Positions 8,936 through 17,352 of a DNA stretch of 21,287 nucleotides are shown here, in pieces. The notes under the pieces are model-generated. The model was not told where the DNA came from, did no database searches, and saw only the letters and a list, made by a program, of their open reading frames with translations. A program made the position numbers and the translations under genes. Location: contig JAQBOT010000415.1 in the NCBI GenBank assembly GCA_028287885.1, positions 1 to 21,287 of the forward strand, read 5' to 3'. How positions within the stretch are numbered: position 1 is the stretch's first letter; the number at the start of each line of letters is the position of its first letter. Source of the DNA: Pedobacter sp. (GTDB taxonomy: Bacteria > Bacteroidota > Bacteroidia > Sphingobacteriales > Sphingobacteriaceae).

Positions 8936-9607
8936 ATGAAACCGAGTTTCTACAATAGAATTTACACGAACCGAAAGCGTCTACTAATCTATCTTATTGC
9001 ATTGTTGGGCCTAGGTTTTATCTTATTAACCGTCTTCGTCATTCTTTTTCCCCCGACCTGGATTGACATAGATGTATCCACCGAAGTCCAGGAACACCAA
9101 AACAACTTTTTGGATCAAAGCATGACCTTCGTTTCCTGGTTCGGCTACACGAAAATCTCGGTATCAATGGTTGTATTGACTGCCGCTTTATTCTATGTTT
9201 TCAAATATAAGCGCGAAGCGCTCTATACCCTATTCACCTTGATTTCAGGACTAATTAGTTCGGTTATAAAGATCATTGTAAACAGACCGCGGCCAACAGA
9301 CGACCTGGTCAGGATTATCGATAAAGCGAAACAACAGAGTTTTCCCAGTGGACATGTTTTATTTTACACCATGTTCTTTGGATTCATATTGTTCCTAATG
9401 CTACAGCTTAAATCAGTTAATAGATTTGTTAGGATTTTAGCAGGCGGCTTCTCTTTCCTGATGATCTTTCTTGTTCCCTTTTCGCGCATGTATCTAGGTG
9501 CACATTGGTTTACAGACGTTACTGCAGGAATATTCCTTGGCATAATTTGCCTGTACTTCTTGTGCTTATTATACTTAAAGAAGAAAACCCAGTTGGCAGA
9601 AAGTTAA
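8936..9607 (+). CDS. PAP2-family membrane phosphatase
   Basis: A 223-residue integral membrane protein with about six hydrophobic segments and the full three-part PAP2 signature: K112-x6-RP (KIIVNRPRP), PSGH at 137-140 and SR-x5-H-x3-D from Ser183 to Asp194 (catalytic His190). PAP2 enzymes dephosphorylate lipid phosphates or pyrophosphates, for example phosphatidic acid, phosphatidylglycerophosphate, undecaprenyl pyrophosphate or lipid A phosphates; the sequence does not tell which. The first segment (about 15-38) and the loop to 65 place the active site on the periplasmic side, as is usual. It faces a second PAP2 gene of different architecture with a single base between their stop codons. 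Confidence 0.9.
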   Translation: MKPSFYNRIYTNRKRLLIYLIALLGLGFILLTVFVILFPPTWIDIDVSTEVQEHQNNFLDQSMTFVSWFGYTKISVSMVVLTAALFYVFKYKREALYTLFTLISGLISSVIKIIVNRPRPTDDLVRIIDKAKQQSFPSGHVLFYTMFFGFILFLMLQLKSVNRFVRILAGGFSFLMIFLVPFSRMYLGAHWFTDVTAGIFLGIICLYFLCLLYLKKKTQLAES

Positions 9608-9608
9608 T

Positions 9609-10400
9609 CTAAAAGGTACCGTTAAGATTGAGCCCAAATACGCGATCTTGGTAAGATGGTACAAGTGAATAATTCAATTTCCCTTTTCCAGTAAAAACTT
9701 TTTTCACCTTAGGATACAAGAAGTAAGCGAGCTTTGTTGAGGCTATGCCGAAACCTGCGCCAGCCACCACGTCACTAACCCAATGCTTGTTGTTGTACAA
9801 CCTCAAAATTCCCGTACCCGTTGCAATGGCGTAACCTGCAACGCCATAAAGAGGCGAGACATCGTTGTATTCCTGTTTGAGGAACTCAGCAGAGGCAAAA
9901 GCGGTTGCTGTATGACCAGAGGGGAAGGAATAGTTATTGGAAGCATCCGGCCGTTGTCTATTTGTAATTTTCTTGACGCTTTCTACACTTACACCGGTAA
10001 TGATCCCGGTCATCACATAAATGCCGGCTGCATCAATTAGGCTGTGCTTTCCTTTTACTCCAACCACATTTAATCCAAATACTGCAACGCCTGGAGCATA
10101 TTGTAAAAAATTGTCAGCGTGATTTGCGAATCGCGAATGGTCTTCCTGAAGCTTATTTTTACTGCTGAAATCAAGTCTCCGGACCGGATTGTCACCCGCC
10201 AGAGACACCAGTCCATAACCAACAAAAACAGCCGGAATGATAAAGGCTCTTGGCTTAGGTTTATATTCAGGAGGATCTTGGCGATCAGCCATGCCAGTTA
10301 TACCTACCGATTTATGGTTAGTGGAATCTGGCACCTGTGCAAAACCTAGATGCATAAAGATAATACAAAACAGAACTGAAAGCTGCAACCTTTTTTCCAT
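9609..10400 (-). CDS. PAP2-family phosphatase with signal peptide, envelope-located
   Basis: A 263-residue protein with a signal peptide (1 to about 21, ending GFAQ), a hydrophilic stretch to about 50, then a PAP2 core: K143-x6-RP (KKITNRQRP), PSGH at 160-163 and R200-x5-H206-x3-D210. The Ser that normally precedes the motif-3 Arg is Leu199 here. The hydrophobic helices are weaker than in the neighbouring PAP2 protein, and the C-terminus (SYQDRVFGLNLNGTF) ends in an aromatic residue like an outer-membrane strand. Related Bacteroidota proteins are thought to be periplasmic or membrane-peripheral lipid phosphatases; lipid A or undecaprenyl pyrophosphate are candidate substrates by inference. 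It is convergent with the gene at 8936-9607 and codirectional with the upstream kinase gene, 71 bases away. Confidence 0.87.
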   Translation of the reverse strand: MEKRLQLSVLFCIIFMHLGFAQVPDSTNHKSVGITGMADRQDPPEYKPKPRAFIIPAVFVGYGLVSLAGDNPVRRLDFSSKNKLQEDHSRFANHADNFLQYAPGVAVFGLNVVGVKGKHSLIDAAGIYVMTGIITGVSVESVKKITNRQRPDASNNYSFPSGHTATAFASAEFLKQEYNDVSPLYGVAGYAIATGTGILRLYNNKHWVSDVVAGAGFGIASTKLAYFLYPKVKKVFTGKGKLNYSLVPSYQDRVFGLNLNGTF

Positions 10401-10471
10401 CGGATAATAATAAGAAATTTATGAATCGAAATTAAAATGTAATTGTGGAGGAAAACTGTAGTTAAAACACA

Positions 10472-13453
10472 CTAAACACTATCCAACCATTCCTCAGCCA
10501 ATTCAATACTAGTAAAGAATTGAGTAACTACATTTCCATGCATTACATCAATGCTCTTTTTTGCTGACAACTGGCTGAAAACACTGGTGGAGAATATCCA
10601 GGCAAAATACTTTAACCCTGCTTCCTCCATCATAGGGAGCCATTCTTTTCCTGCCCAATCAGAAGCTTCCGACCAGGTACCCAGCACTCTTGTGTTATCA
10701 TTTAATAATTTATCGGCTTTACAATTGCGTAGCATTTCCAGCATAATGATTCCCCCATGTTTAACAGAGTTAAGGTCTTGGAATCCCTCCCAATCTACGT
10801 CTAGTCTGTTTTTAGATTTATTGTAGGTCACTGAAATAGAATTATCCTGGTAAAATGTAGCATTCTTAACTACCCGCTTTTTTAATACTTTTTGTTCTAT
10901 CGGGAGACGGAAAAAGAATGTTGAGCCCTTCCCTTGTTCGCTTTCAATCCAAAAACTGCCCTGGTGCCTTTTTAATATTTCAGAAGAAATAAAGAGGCCT
11001 AATCCAAGACCTTCAAAGCGCATGGCGGTATTATCTACCCGGTAATAACGATCGAACAACTTATCCAGGCTGTCTTCTGCAATCCCAATGCCGAAATCCT
11101 GAACTGAAACTATAATATTGCCGCCCTCCACTTTGCAGTTTACAACAACTTCTTCTGCATCCGGAGAATATTTCACAGCGTTGGTCAAAAAGTTGTTCAT
11201 TACTTGCTCCAATCTAAAGTTATCTCCCACATACATCACATCTGCAGCAGATTGCAGGACAATACGGTGGGTTAAGGAAGTATGCTGAACGCTTTCAATA
11301 CTTTCTTGCAACATCTGTTTAAAGCTAAATGGCTGCATATTGTAGTTCAACTTACCCGCATTTATCTTGGTAACATCCAGCAGATCCGCAATAAGCCTTT
11401 CCAACCTAACGATGTGCTCTGCAGATTTCCCAACAAAGCCCTGTAGCTTATCGATATCCTTTGAGCGGGAGATCAGCTGGTTGTATGCTTTTATACTTGT
11501 CAAAGGGGTTTTCAATTCATGACTTGCGATGGAAAGAAATTCATCCTTTTTCTGTGAATTGCTTTTATGCATGTCAATATTTGTGTTGGTACCCAGCCAC
11601 AGTTTGATTTCACCTTGTTCAATCAGTGGAACTGCTCTCGCCAGGTGCCAAACGTAACTTCCTTCCTCAAATAACAGGCGAAATTCGGCGACGTATTCTC
11701 TCCCGGTCTCTAATGCGTTCTGCCATTTTTGCAAGCATTCGCTGATGTCTTCCGGATGTATGAACTCCTGCCATCCATAGCCAACAATGTGCGCCTCACT
11801 CTTACCAAAATCATTACATACCACCTGATTTACATAATCAAGAGCGCCATTGGGTTCTGCAGTCCAAACTTGCTGAGGTATAGCATTCAGAATAAACCGG
11901 AATCGGGTCGCGCTTGCTTCTACAACCTGCCTTGCTTGTACCTGTTCAGTTACATCCGTGGCAACCAACATTATACTCACCGTTCTTCCGGTATTGTGCT
12001 TTAATGGGTGATAAACAAAATTAAAGTAAACCTCCTTCATTACCCCACTGTATTCCAGGTTCGCCTTAACTTCATTTCCATAATACGGCTCCCCTGTTTC
12101 AAAGACGTTTCCAAGGATATCCATGAAGGGCTGTCCTTTGATTTCTGGCAAAGCCAGGCACAATGGCATTCCAATAATGGAGCGGTCCTTGCCCCATACT
12201 TCAAGGATCTTAGCATTTGCTGATTCAACAACCAGGTCTTCACCACTAAGTAAACCGATAGCAACAGGAGCATCAGCCACCATGTACCGTATGCGCGCCT
12301 CACTGTCTGCAAGTCGCTTCACGGTTTCTTGAAGGCTTTTCTCAATATCGATCAACTCTTCATTTGTCACGATTAGCTCTTCGTTTGATGCAGTCAACTC
12401 CTCGTTCATCGCCGTTATTTCTTCATTGAGTTCCTGTTCTTTCCGAAAGCTTTGTTCAAGAGCATACCTGGCTTCTACTTTACTGGTTATGTCCTCTGCA
12501 GCAACGATTATCCCAGAAACGGCGCCTTCGCTATCATACATCGGATCATAGTAAAAGCTAATATATTTTTCAACCCTGCCTTCAGGCGTGTTAACGACAA
12601 GCAATTCTTCTTCCTGGCCGTAGCTAATGCCGGTATCATAAACCTGCTTTAGCAGCTTTGGAAATGGCTGATCTTGAATTTCGGGCAAAATGTCCATGAG
12701 ACGTTTACCAAGTACTTCAGGCAGTGTCTTATTCCATAATTCAACCAACTGCTGATTCGCAATTTCGACAACCCAATCCCTTCCTTTTAGCAATACCAGT
12801 GGATGATGGACGGTCATAACCAGATTACGCAGAGTAGTCTCACTTTCTCTCAACGCCCTCATGCGGTTTTCAACAACCCCTTCGAGGTCGCCATTAATTT
12901 GCTCAAGACTTTCCTGTGATTGCCTAAGTTCTTCGTTAGATGCGGACAATTCTTCATTCAAAGCCGAAAGTTCCTCATTGGTTGCCGCTTGTTCTTCATT
13001 TAGCAGCTGCAGGCTCTTATCGCTGCGAGAAAGTGCCTGTTCGGCGAATACCTTTTCGTTAACATTGTTCGTTGTGAGCATTAGATGTGTAACCGAGTTA
13101 CACTCGTCTACAACAGGAATGATCTCCAGTTGCCACCAGTTAAATTCAGATTCTTGCTGCTCGGGCCCAGGTATATCGTATCGAAATGGAGTTGTGTTTA
13201 CAAGCGTCTTGGTTTCAATTGCATGTTTAAGCAGGTCAAGCAATTTTTCCGCACCATTACCTCCTGCAATTTTAGGGTCAAAAGCCTTCCAAAGGCTCAA
13301 ACCGGCCAAATCTCTTCCCTCCGTATGTGATACTTTCGAGTATGCTTGATTGTATGAATAAATGCTGAAGTCCGGAATGTCGGATTCAAGAATAACCCTG
13401 GGTATTGGAGAATTAAAGAAGGCCTTAAAAAAAGGATCGGTAGAAATAGGCAT
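10472..13453 (-). CDS. Soluble multi-PAS histidine kinase with C-terminal SpoIIAA/STAS-like domain
   Basis: A 993-residue cytosolic kinase. In order: PAS at about 5-135; coiled coil at about 150-195 with repeated NEEL heptads; PAS at about 205-325; a second NEEL coiled coil at about 338-380; PAS at about 388-505; PAS at about 512-628; HisKA with SIASHELKTPLTS, His645; HATPase with Asn754/Asn758, Asp786 (DFGIGIA) and GLGLGL at 815-820. After the ATPase ends near 853 there is an additional domain at about 863-993 (NATFYQDNSISVTYN to AEEWLDSV) that resembles stand-alone SpoIIAA/STAS-like proteins of this phylum. No receiver domain and no adjacent response regulator. PAS 2 and PAS 3 share LPEI-x2-QPF and look like an internal duplication together with their coils. 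Signal and target are unknown. Confidence 0.92.
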   Translation of the reverse strand: MPISTDPFFKAFFNSPIPRVILESDIPDFSIYSYNQAYSKVSHTEGRDLAGLSLWKAFDPKIAGGNGAEKLLDLLKHAIETKTLVNTTPFRYDIPGPEQQESEFNWWQLEIIPVVDECNSVTHLMLTTNNVNEKVFAEQALSRSDKSLQLLNEEQAATNEELSALNEELSASNEELRQSQESLEQINGDLEGVVENRMRALRESETTLRNLVMTVHHPLVLLKGRDWVVEIANQQLVELWNKTLPEVLGKRLMDILPEIQDQPFPKLLKQVYDTGISYGQEEELLVVNTPEGRVEKYISFYYDPMYDSEGAVSGIIVAAEDITSKVEARYALEQSFRKEQELNEEITAMNEELTASNEELIVTNEELIDIEKSLQETVKRLADSEARIRYMVADAPVAIGLLSGEDLVVESANAKILEVWGKDRSIIGMPLCLALPEIKGQPFMDILGNVFETGEPYYGNEVKANLEYSGVMKEVYFNFVYHPLKHNTGRTVSIMLVATDVTEQVQARQVVEASATRFRFILNAIPQQVWTAEPNGALDYVNQVVCNDFGKSEAHIVGYGWQEFIHPEDISECLQKWQNALETGREYVAEFRLLFEEGSYVWHLARAVPLIEQGEIKLWLGTNTNIDMHKSNSQKKDEFLSIASHELKTPLTSIKAYNQLISRSKDIDKLQGFVGKSAEHIVRLERLIADLLDVTKINAGKLNYNMQPFSFKQMLQESIESVQHTSLTHRIVLQSAADVMYVGDNFRLEQVMNNFLTNAVKYSPDAEEVVVNCKVEGGNIIVSVQDFGIGIAEDSLDKLFDRYYRVDNTAMRFEGLGLGLFISSEILKRHQGSFWIESEQGKGSTFFFRLPIEQKVLKKRVVKNATFYQDNSISVTYNKSKNRLDVDWEGFQDLNSVKHGGIIMLEMLRNCKADKLLNDNTRVLGTWSEASDWAGKEWLPMMEEAGLKYFAWIFSTSVFSQLSAKKSIDVMHGNVVTQFFTSIELAEEWLDSV

Positions 13454-13667
13454 TAAGGATAATTGAGTTTATATTCAGCGTAATTACAAAACTACAAAAC
13501 AACTCTACAAAGGGAAGTTGTTCATTGTTAATATCACAAGACTTTTACTTGTTATAAATAGACATTTGATGTGAATTGTTTTCCACACACACCATTTCAT
13601 TTTCTTTTGCTAAATTAAAAACGCATTCAAACAAAAAACACCTTTGAACCTTAGTCACTTAAACCAT

Positions 13668-14822
13668 ATGAAGTATCAAAACCTAAAAACAGTTGCTTTC
13701 TCAATTTTCTGCCTTCTTATGCAGCAAGAAAGTTTTAGTCAACAGCAGGCAAACACCTTACCCGGCTGGGCGCTAGGCGGCTTTTCAAGACCTAAGAATA
13801 TCAATCCTGTAGTCACACCCGATACCTCATCTGAATTTATGGACCCTGTACTAAAACGAGCGGTGAAATGGGAATCAAACGACACATTCAACCCGGCAGC
13901 TATCCTAAGAAACGGAAAAATCGTGGTTTTGTATCGTGCAGAAGATAGGTCCGGAGAAGGTATTGGCTTTCGCACTTCGCGGTTGGGTTATGCAGAGAGT
14001 GCAGATGGACTAAGTTTTAAACGGAAAAGTAAACCTGTGTTTTTTCCTGGCAATGATGACCAGAAGGCAAATGAATGGCCAGGAGGCACGGAAGATCCCC
14101 GCGTTGCGGTAACCAGCGATGGCACCTACGTTGTTTTCTATACCCAGTGGAACAGGCAGATCCCACGCCTTGGCGTGGCTACTTCTAAAGACCTGCTGAC
14201 CTGGAAAAAGCATGGGCCAATCTTTGAAAATGCAAAGAACAATGACATCTTCCAAAAACCGCATAAATCCGCCTCCATCGTAACCAGGCTTGTAGGAGAC
14301 AAGCAGGTAATTGCAAAAATTAATGGAAAGTATTGGATGTACTGGGGCGAATTGGGCGTGTACGGTGCAACATCAGATAATTTGGTTGATTGGGAGCCGG
14401 TTGTAGATGCCAATGGACAATTGAAGGCGTTTATCTCCCCGCGGGAAGGTTATTTTGATAGTGCACTAACAGAATGCGGGCCACCCGCAATCTTGACTTC
14501 CAAGGGAATTGTGTTGCTTTACAATGGCAAAAATGATCCTGCTAAAGGAGACAAACGATTCAATGCTGGCACCTACAGTGCCGGTCAGGTCCTTTTCGAT
14601 GCAAATGATCCTACTAAAGCCATCGGCCGTTTGGATGTCCCCTTCCTTAGACCAATGGAACCTTTTGAAAAAAGCGGACAGTACGTTGCGGGAACGGTTT
14701 TTATTGAAGGCCTTGTTTATTTCAAGAAAAAGTGGTTCTTGTACTATGGATGTGCGGATTCAAAGGTCGGCGTTGCCATTTATGACCCTGCAAACCCTAC
14801 AGGCCCGGATCCCCTTCCTTAG
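13668..14822 (+). CDS. Secreted GH130-type five-bladed propeller glycosidase
   Basis: A 384-residue protein with a signal peptide (1 to about 25, hydrophobic core VAFSIFCLLM, then FSQQQ). The remainder follows the GH130 pattern: FNPAAILRNGKIVVLYRAED at 74-93, a GGTEDPRV motif at 139-146 whose Asp143 matches the catalytic Asp of GH130 phosphorylases, WKKHGPIF, PHKSAS near 198, TECGPPAIL from 268, FNAGTYSAGQVLFD and YYGCADSKVGVA. GH130 includes beta-mannoside phosphorylases and beta-1,2-mannosidases; a secreted member more likely hydrolyses than phosphorolyses, but this is inference. I use the ATG at 13668; a TTG at 13644 would add eight residues before the signal peptide. It is convergent with the MFS transporter, 18 bases apart, which hints at but does not prove a sugar link. 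Confidence 0.88.
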   Translation: MKYQNLKTVAFSIFCLLMQQESFSQQQANTLPGWALGGFSRPKNINPVVTPDTSSEFMDPVLKRAVKWESNDTFNPAAILRNGKIVVLYRAEDRSGEGIGFRTSRLGYAESADGLSFKRKSKPVFFPGNDDQKANEWPGGTEDPRVAVTSDGTYVVFYTQWNRQIPRLGVATSKDLLTWKKHGPIFENAKNNDIFQKPHKSASIVTRLVGDKQVIAKINGKYWMYWGELGVYGATSDNLVDWEPVVDANGQLKAFISPREGYFDSALTECGPPAILTSKGIVLLYNGKNDPAKGDKRFNAGTYSAGQVLFDANDPTKAIGRLDVPFLRPMEPFEKSGQYVAGTVFIEGLVYFKKKWFLYYGCADSKVGVAIYDPANPTGPDPLP

Positions 14823-14840
14823 TCTGGTTGCTTTTCAGGT

Positions 14841-16100
14841 TTACTCTTCAAGATAATCGAGATCCTTATGGAAAGTTTCCTGCATGTACCCCAGTGCCCA
14901 AAATGCAACGCCGAGACTAAATACGGCCACGGTTATGCCTGCATTTATCAGAGAACCATTAAACAACCCTTTAAGGTAAAGCAACAGTAAAGACAATGGA
15001 ACCACGGAACCGCGCACGATGTTTGGAACGGTAGTCGTTACAGTCGCACGGACGTTCGTGCCAAACTGCTCAGTGGCAATGGTCATAAAGATCACCCAAT
15101 AACCAACTGAAAACCCCAATACGGTACACACGGTATAAAAGGCGAACAAACTTAGGTTATGAAGGAAAAAGTAGGCAGAAATGGTGATCATGGAAAGAAA
15201 CAAATAGGTGTATACGACCTTGATTCTGCTCTTAAGATATTGACTTAGCAATCCACCGGCAATATCTCCAAACACCAATCCAGCATAGCTACATGCAACA
15301 GCTGCACCGGCACTAACCTCACCCTGAACGCCGAGTACCTTTCCAAACTCAGGAGAGAGGGTAATTAGAATACCAACGACAAACCACAGCGGAATGCCAA
15401 TGATGATACAGCGCATGTATTTGAAAAAGCGGGCTTTGTTGAAGAGTGATAAGAAGTCACCGCGACGAACATCAGCATCCTTAACCTTCCCGAACATGCC
15501 AGACTCCGCAACGCCAATCCGCAGCAAGAGTAAGGAAAGGCCTAAAGCACCTCCAATATAAAAGCAGGTACGCCAATCAAAGTATTGCGCTATGAAATAA
15601 CCGACTACAGCTCCGCTGATGCCTACAGAAGCAATGATTGTGGTTGCATATCCCCGTTTTTCCTTCGGCATTATTTCTGCTACCAGAGTAATACCGGCAC
15701 CAAGCTCGCCAGCCAGGCCGAAGCCGGCAACAAACCTCCAAAAGGCGTAACTTTCAACAGAATGCACAAAGCCATTGGCAATGTTTGCAATAGAATACAG
15801 AAAGATAGAACCGAATAAAACATATAAACGTCCTTTCTTATCTCCCAAAATACCCCAAACTATTCCTCCAACAAGCAATCCGATCATTTGCATGTTTAGC
15901 AGAAAAATACCGGCATTTGTAACCTCCTGGTCTTTTAGTCCCAAAGACAACAGACTGGGAATACGAACGATACTGAACAACAACAGATCATATATATCGA
16001 CGAAGTAGCCTAAAGATGCAACCAATACAGCCACGACTAAGGCCCGTTTACTTCTCTCGGTACTTTCAATTAAATCCTGTCCTCCAGCTTGTGTTCTCAT
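14841..16100 (-). CDS. MFS transporter, sugar/metabolite symporter type
   Basis: A 419-residue inner-membrane protein with about 12 transmembrane segments. The TM2-TM3 loop carries MFS motif A (GILGDKKGR, 83-91). The TM4-TM5 region has RFVAGFGLAGELGAGITLVAEI followed by MPKEKRG, typical of the sugar/organic-acid proton symporter branch, and the C-terminus ETFHKDLDYLEE recalls the end motif of that branch. Substrate is not determinable; uptake of a sugar or carboxylate by proton symport is the family expectation. It lies 104 bases downstream of a broken DUF5107/TPR gene on the same strand, and it has its own promoter-like sequence in that gap, so it may have survived loss of its upstream partner. 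Confidence 0.87.
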   Translation of the reverse strand: MRTQAGGQDLIESTERSKRALVVAVLVASLGYFVDIYDLLLFSIVRIPSLLSLGLKDQEVTNAGIFLLNMQMIGLLVGGIVWGILGDKKGRLYVLFGSIFLYSIANIANGFVHSVESYAFWRFVAGFGLAGELGAGITLVAEIMPKEKRGYATTIIASVGISGAVVGYFIAQYFDWRTCFYIGGALGLSLLLLRIGVAESGMFGKVKDADVRRGDFLSLFNKARFFKYMRCIIIGIPLWFVVGILITLSPEFGKVLGVQGEVSAGAAVACSYAGLVFGDIAGGLLSQYLKSRIKVVYTYLFLSMITISAYFFLHNLSLFAFYTVCTVLGFSVGYWVIFMTIATEQFGTNVRATVTTTVPNIVRGSVVPLSLLLLYLKGLFNGSLINAGITVAVFSLGVAFWALGYMQETFHKDLDYLEE

Positions 16101-16122
16101 ACGTTATCGTTGGTTTATTCAT

Positions 16123-16153
16123 CCAAGATATAAGTTAAGTGCAAGAAAACAAA
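16123..16153 (-). promoter_or_regulatory. Candidate Bacteroidota promoter for the MFS gene
   Basis: On the minus strand TTTG (16150-16153) is followed after 17 bases by TATATCTTGG (16123-16132), near the TAnnTTTG consensus, about 22 bases before the ATG. The -33 box overlaps the edge of a CAA-rich stretch (16150 to about 16172). Confidence 0.35.
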
Positions 16154-16204
16154 CAACAGCAACAACAACCAAAAAATCTATTTTCAAATTGTAGGCCAAG
16201 CGCT

Positions 16205-16905
16205 TTATTCAAATCCAAGTAATTGTTCCAAAATGGCTATTTCAGAGGCTGTAATCTGCGGATTACCCGCCGGCTCCTGATCAAACTTCTCCTTACTCCA
16301 CTTTAAAATGTCGTCTTCAGGAAATGACTTTATTGTGCATTCAACCAATTTAACGCAGTACTTTTGTCCTTCGTTAACCAAAGAGCCCATGCGCTAAGTA
16401 AACTGTTGCCTTGAAAAAAGTTCCGAACACCGTTCTCTGTGCCGGGTTGAAAGGAGACAACCTTGTTTAAATATTTAATTGCAGTGCCCGGCCTTTTTAA
16501 GGCCTTCAGGCAGGAATAACTTAACCAGTCTTCAAGCCTTTCGTCCACGTATTCTGGGTATGGTTTGCCTGCACCCAATTGCTCCGGCCAGAGCCTACTA
16601 CGTTCAATAAACGGCAAAGCTTCAGCATAGCGCTTGTGCCTTATTTTCTCAAGCGCCAGATTAAGCAGCGCCTGCCTGTAAATTCGGCGACCCGTTGTCG
16701 CACCTTCAAAGGGAAGTATATTTGTCTGTGAAGCCATCAAACCGAAAATAAGGATAGAGGTTGTTGTATGAAGGAATGGGATTTGGATCAGAGAACAGGT
16801 AACTTTTATAGCCTTTTTGTATGTCCTAACCAGCGCTCTATTCTGCCCATTGCTTAAATGCACTGATAAACAGCAGAATACAAGAAAAAAAATAAATCTT
16901 TTCAT
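16205..16905 (-). pseudogene. Decayed DUF5107/TPR protein gene (two frameshifts plus large internal deletion)
   Basis: The remnant starts at ATG 16905 with a signal peptide (MKRFIFFLVFCCLSVHLSNG) and RTYKKAI. The frame then breaks. In the next frame comes YLFSDPNPIPSYNNLYPYF then RFDGFTDK, which I recognise as the start of DUF5107 proteins. One extra A in the run at 16804-16807 would join the two. Directly after FTDK (around 16715-16728) the original frame resumes with ILPFEGATTGRR and a TPR-rich tail (RLWPEQLGAGKPYPEYVDER), which in intact relatives lies near the C-terminus; the intervening several hundred residues are missing. A stop at 16330-16332 breaks the tail, and one extra A beside 16333-16334 would continue it as IKSFPEDDILKWSKEKF to the end at 16205. 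Each piece alone could be miscalled as a small gene. DUF5107 assignment rests on remembered family sequence. Confidence 0.75.
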
Positions 16906-17113
16906 ATGTATATGTCCATCTACTTTGTGAATACCTCATTCTTTTAGCATAACAATCGACTCAACGATGTGGATCAATTTGCTAGAAAATCTATGGAGTA
17001 GATAAATCGGTTCCTGAAATTGATTGAAGAGCGGTTGCTGGATTTAGGTAGAGCACGAAAAACAAGCACGAGCAGCGGCAAAAAAACCTCCGAGAATACA
17101 CTTCAACAACACC

Positions 17114-17227
17114 GTGTAAAGTCATTTCAGTAATAACTTCAGTGTATGTAAAGTGTTATAAGAAAAGCAAAATCAAATGTTAAGTAAATTCAGTAAAACC
17201 TAGTATCAGGTGTAAAGTAATGTCAGT
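17114..17227 (+). repeat. Imperfect direct repeats spaced about 32 bp
   Basis: Three copies of a 17-bp unit: TGTAAAGTCATTTCAGT (17115-17131), TGTTAAGTAAATTCAGT (17178-17194) and TGTAAAGTAATGTCAGT (17211-17227), pairwise 14-15 of 17 identical. A partial fourth copy, TGTAAAGT (17147-17154), fills the gap, so starts fall about 32, 31 and 33 bases apart. A further GTGTAAA is at 17260. Sequence between the units is not conserved. Confidence 0.55.
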
Positions 17228-17312
17228 GTAAGAAACGCTAAGACAAGGCTTTATTGAGCGTGTAAAACACTTGTTTTGTCTGCTGCTAGACTCCGGCAAA
17301 GCTATGCCTCTC

Positions 17313-17352
17313 CTATGCCTTTGCTTTACCTTATGGCAAAGCCAAGGCATAG
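17313..17352. repeat. Hairpin-forming inverted repeat
   Basis: CTATGCCTT (17313-17321) pairs with AAGGCATAG (17344-17352), and GCTTT (17323-17327) with AAAGC (17338-17342), leaving one T/C mismatch and a 10-base loop. A second copy of the left arm, GCTATGCCT (17301-17309), could pair with the same right arm. No T-run follows on either strand, so an intrinsic terminator is unlikely. Confidence 0.6.

Noticed and set aside
13481..13512. Repeated ACTACAAA/CTCTACAAA motifs upstream of the large kinase
   Set aside because: Units are short and irregular and could be A-rich composition alone.
16150..16175. CAA-rich tract as a functional microsatellite
   Set aside because: Short and interrupted; it lies just upstream of the MFS promoter but shows no further structure.
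16205..16390. Independent 61-residue gene on the minus strand
   Set aside because: It overlaps the larger frame and is better explained as the frameshifted C-terminus of the DUF5107/TPR remnant.
17114..17270. Possible CRISPR array
   Set aside because: Repeats are only 17 bp, imperfect, with spacers of about 15 bases, and no cas gene is present.
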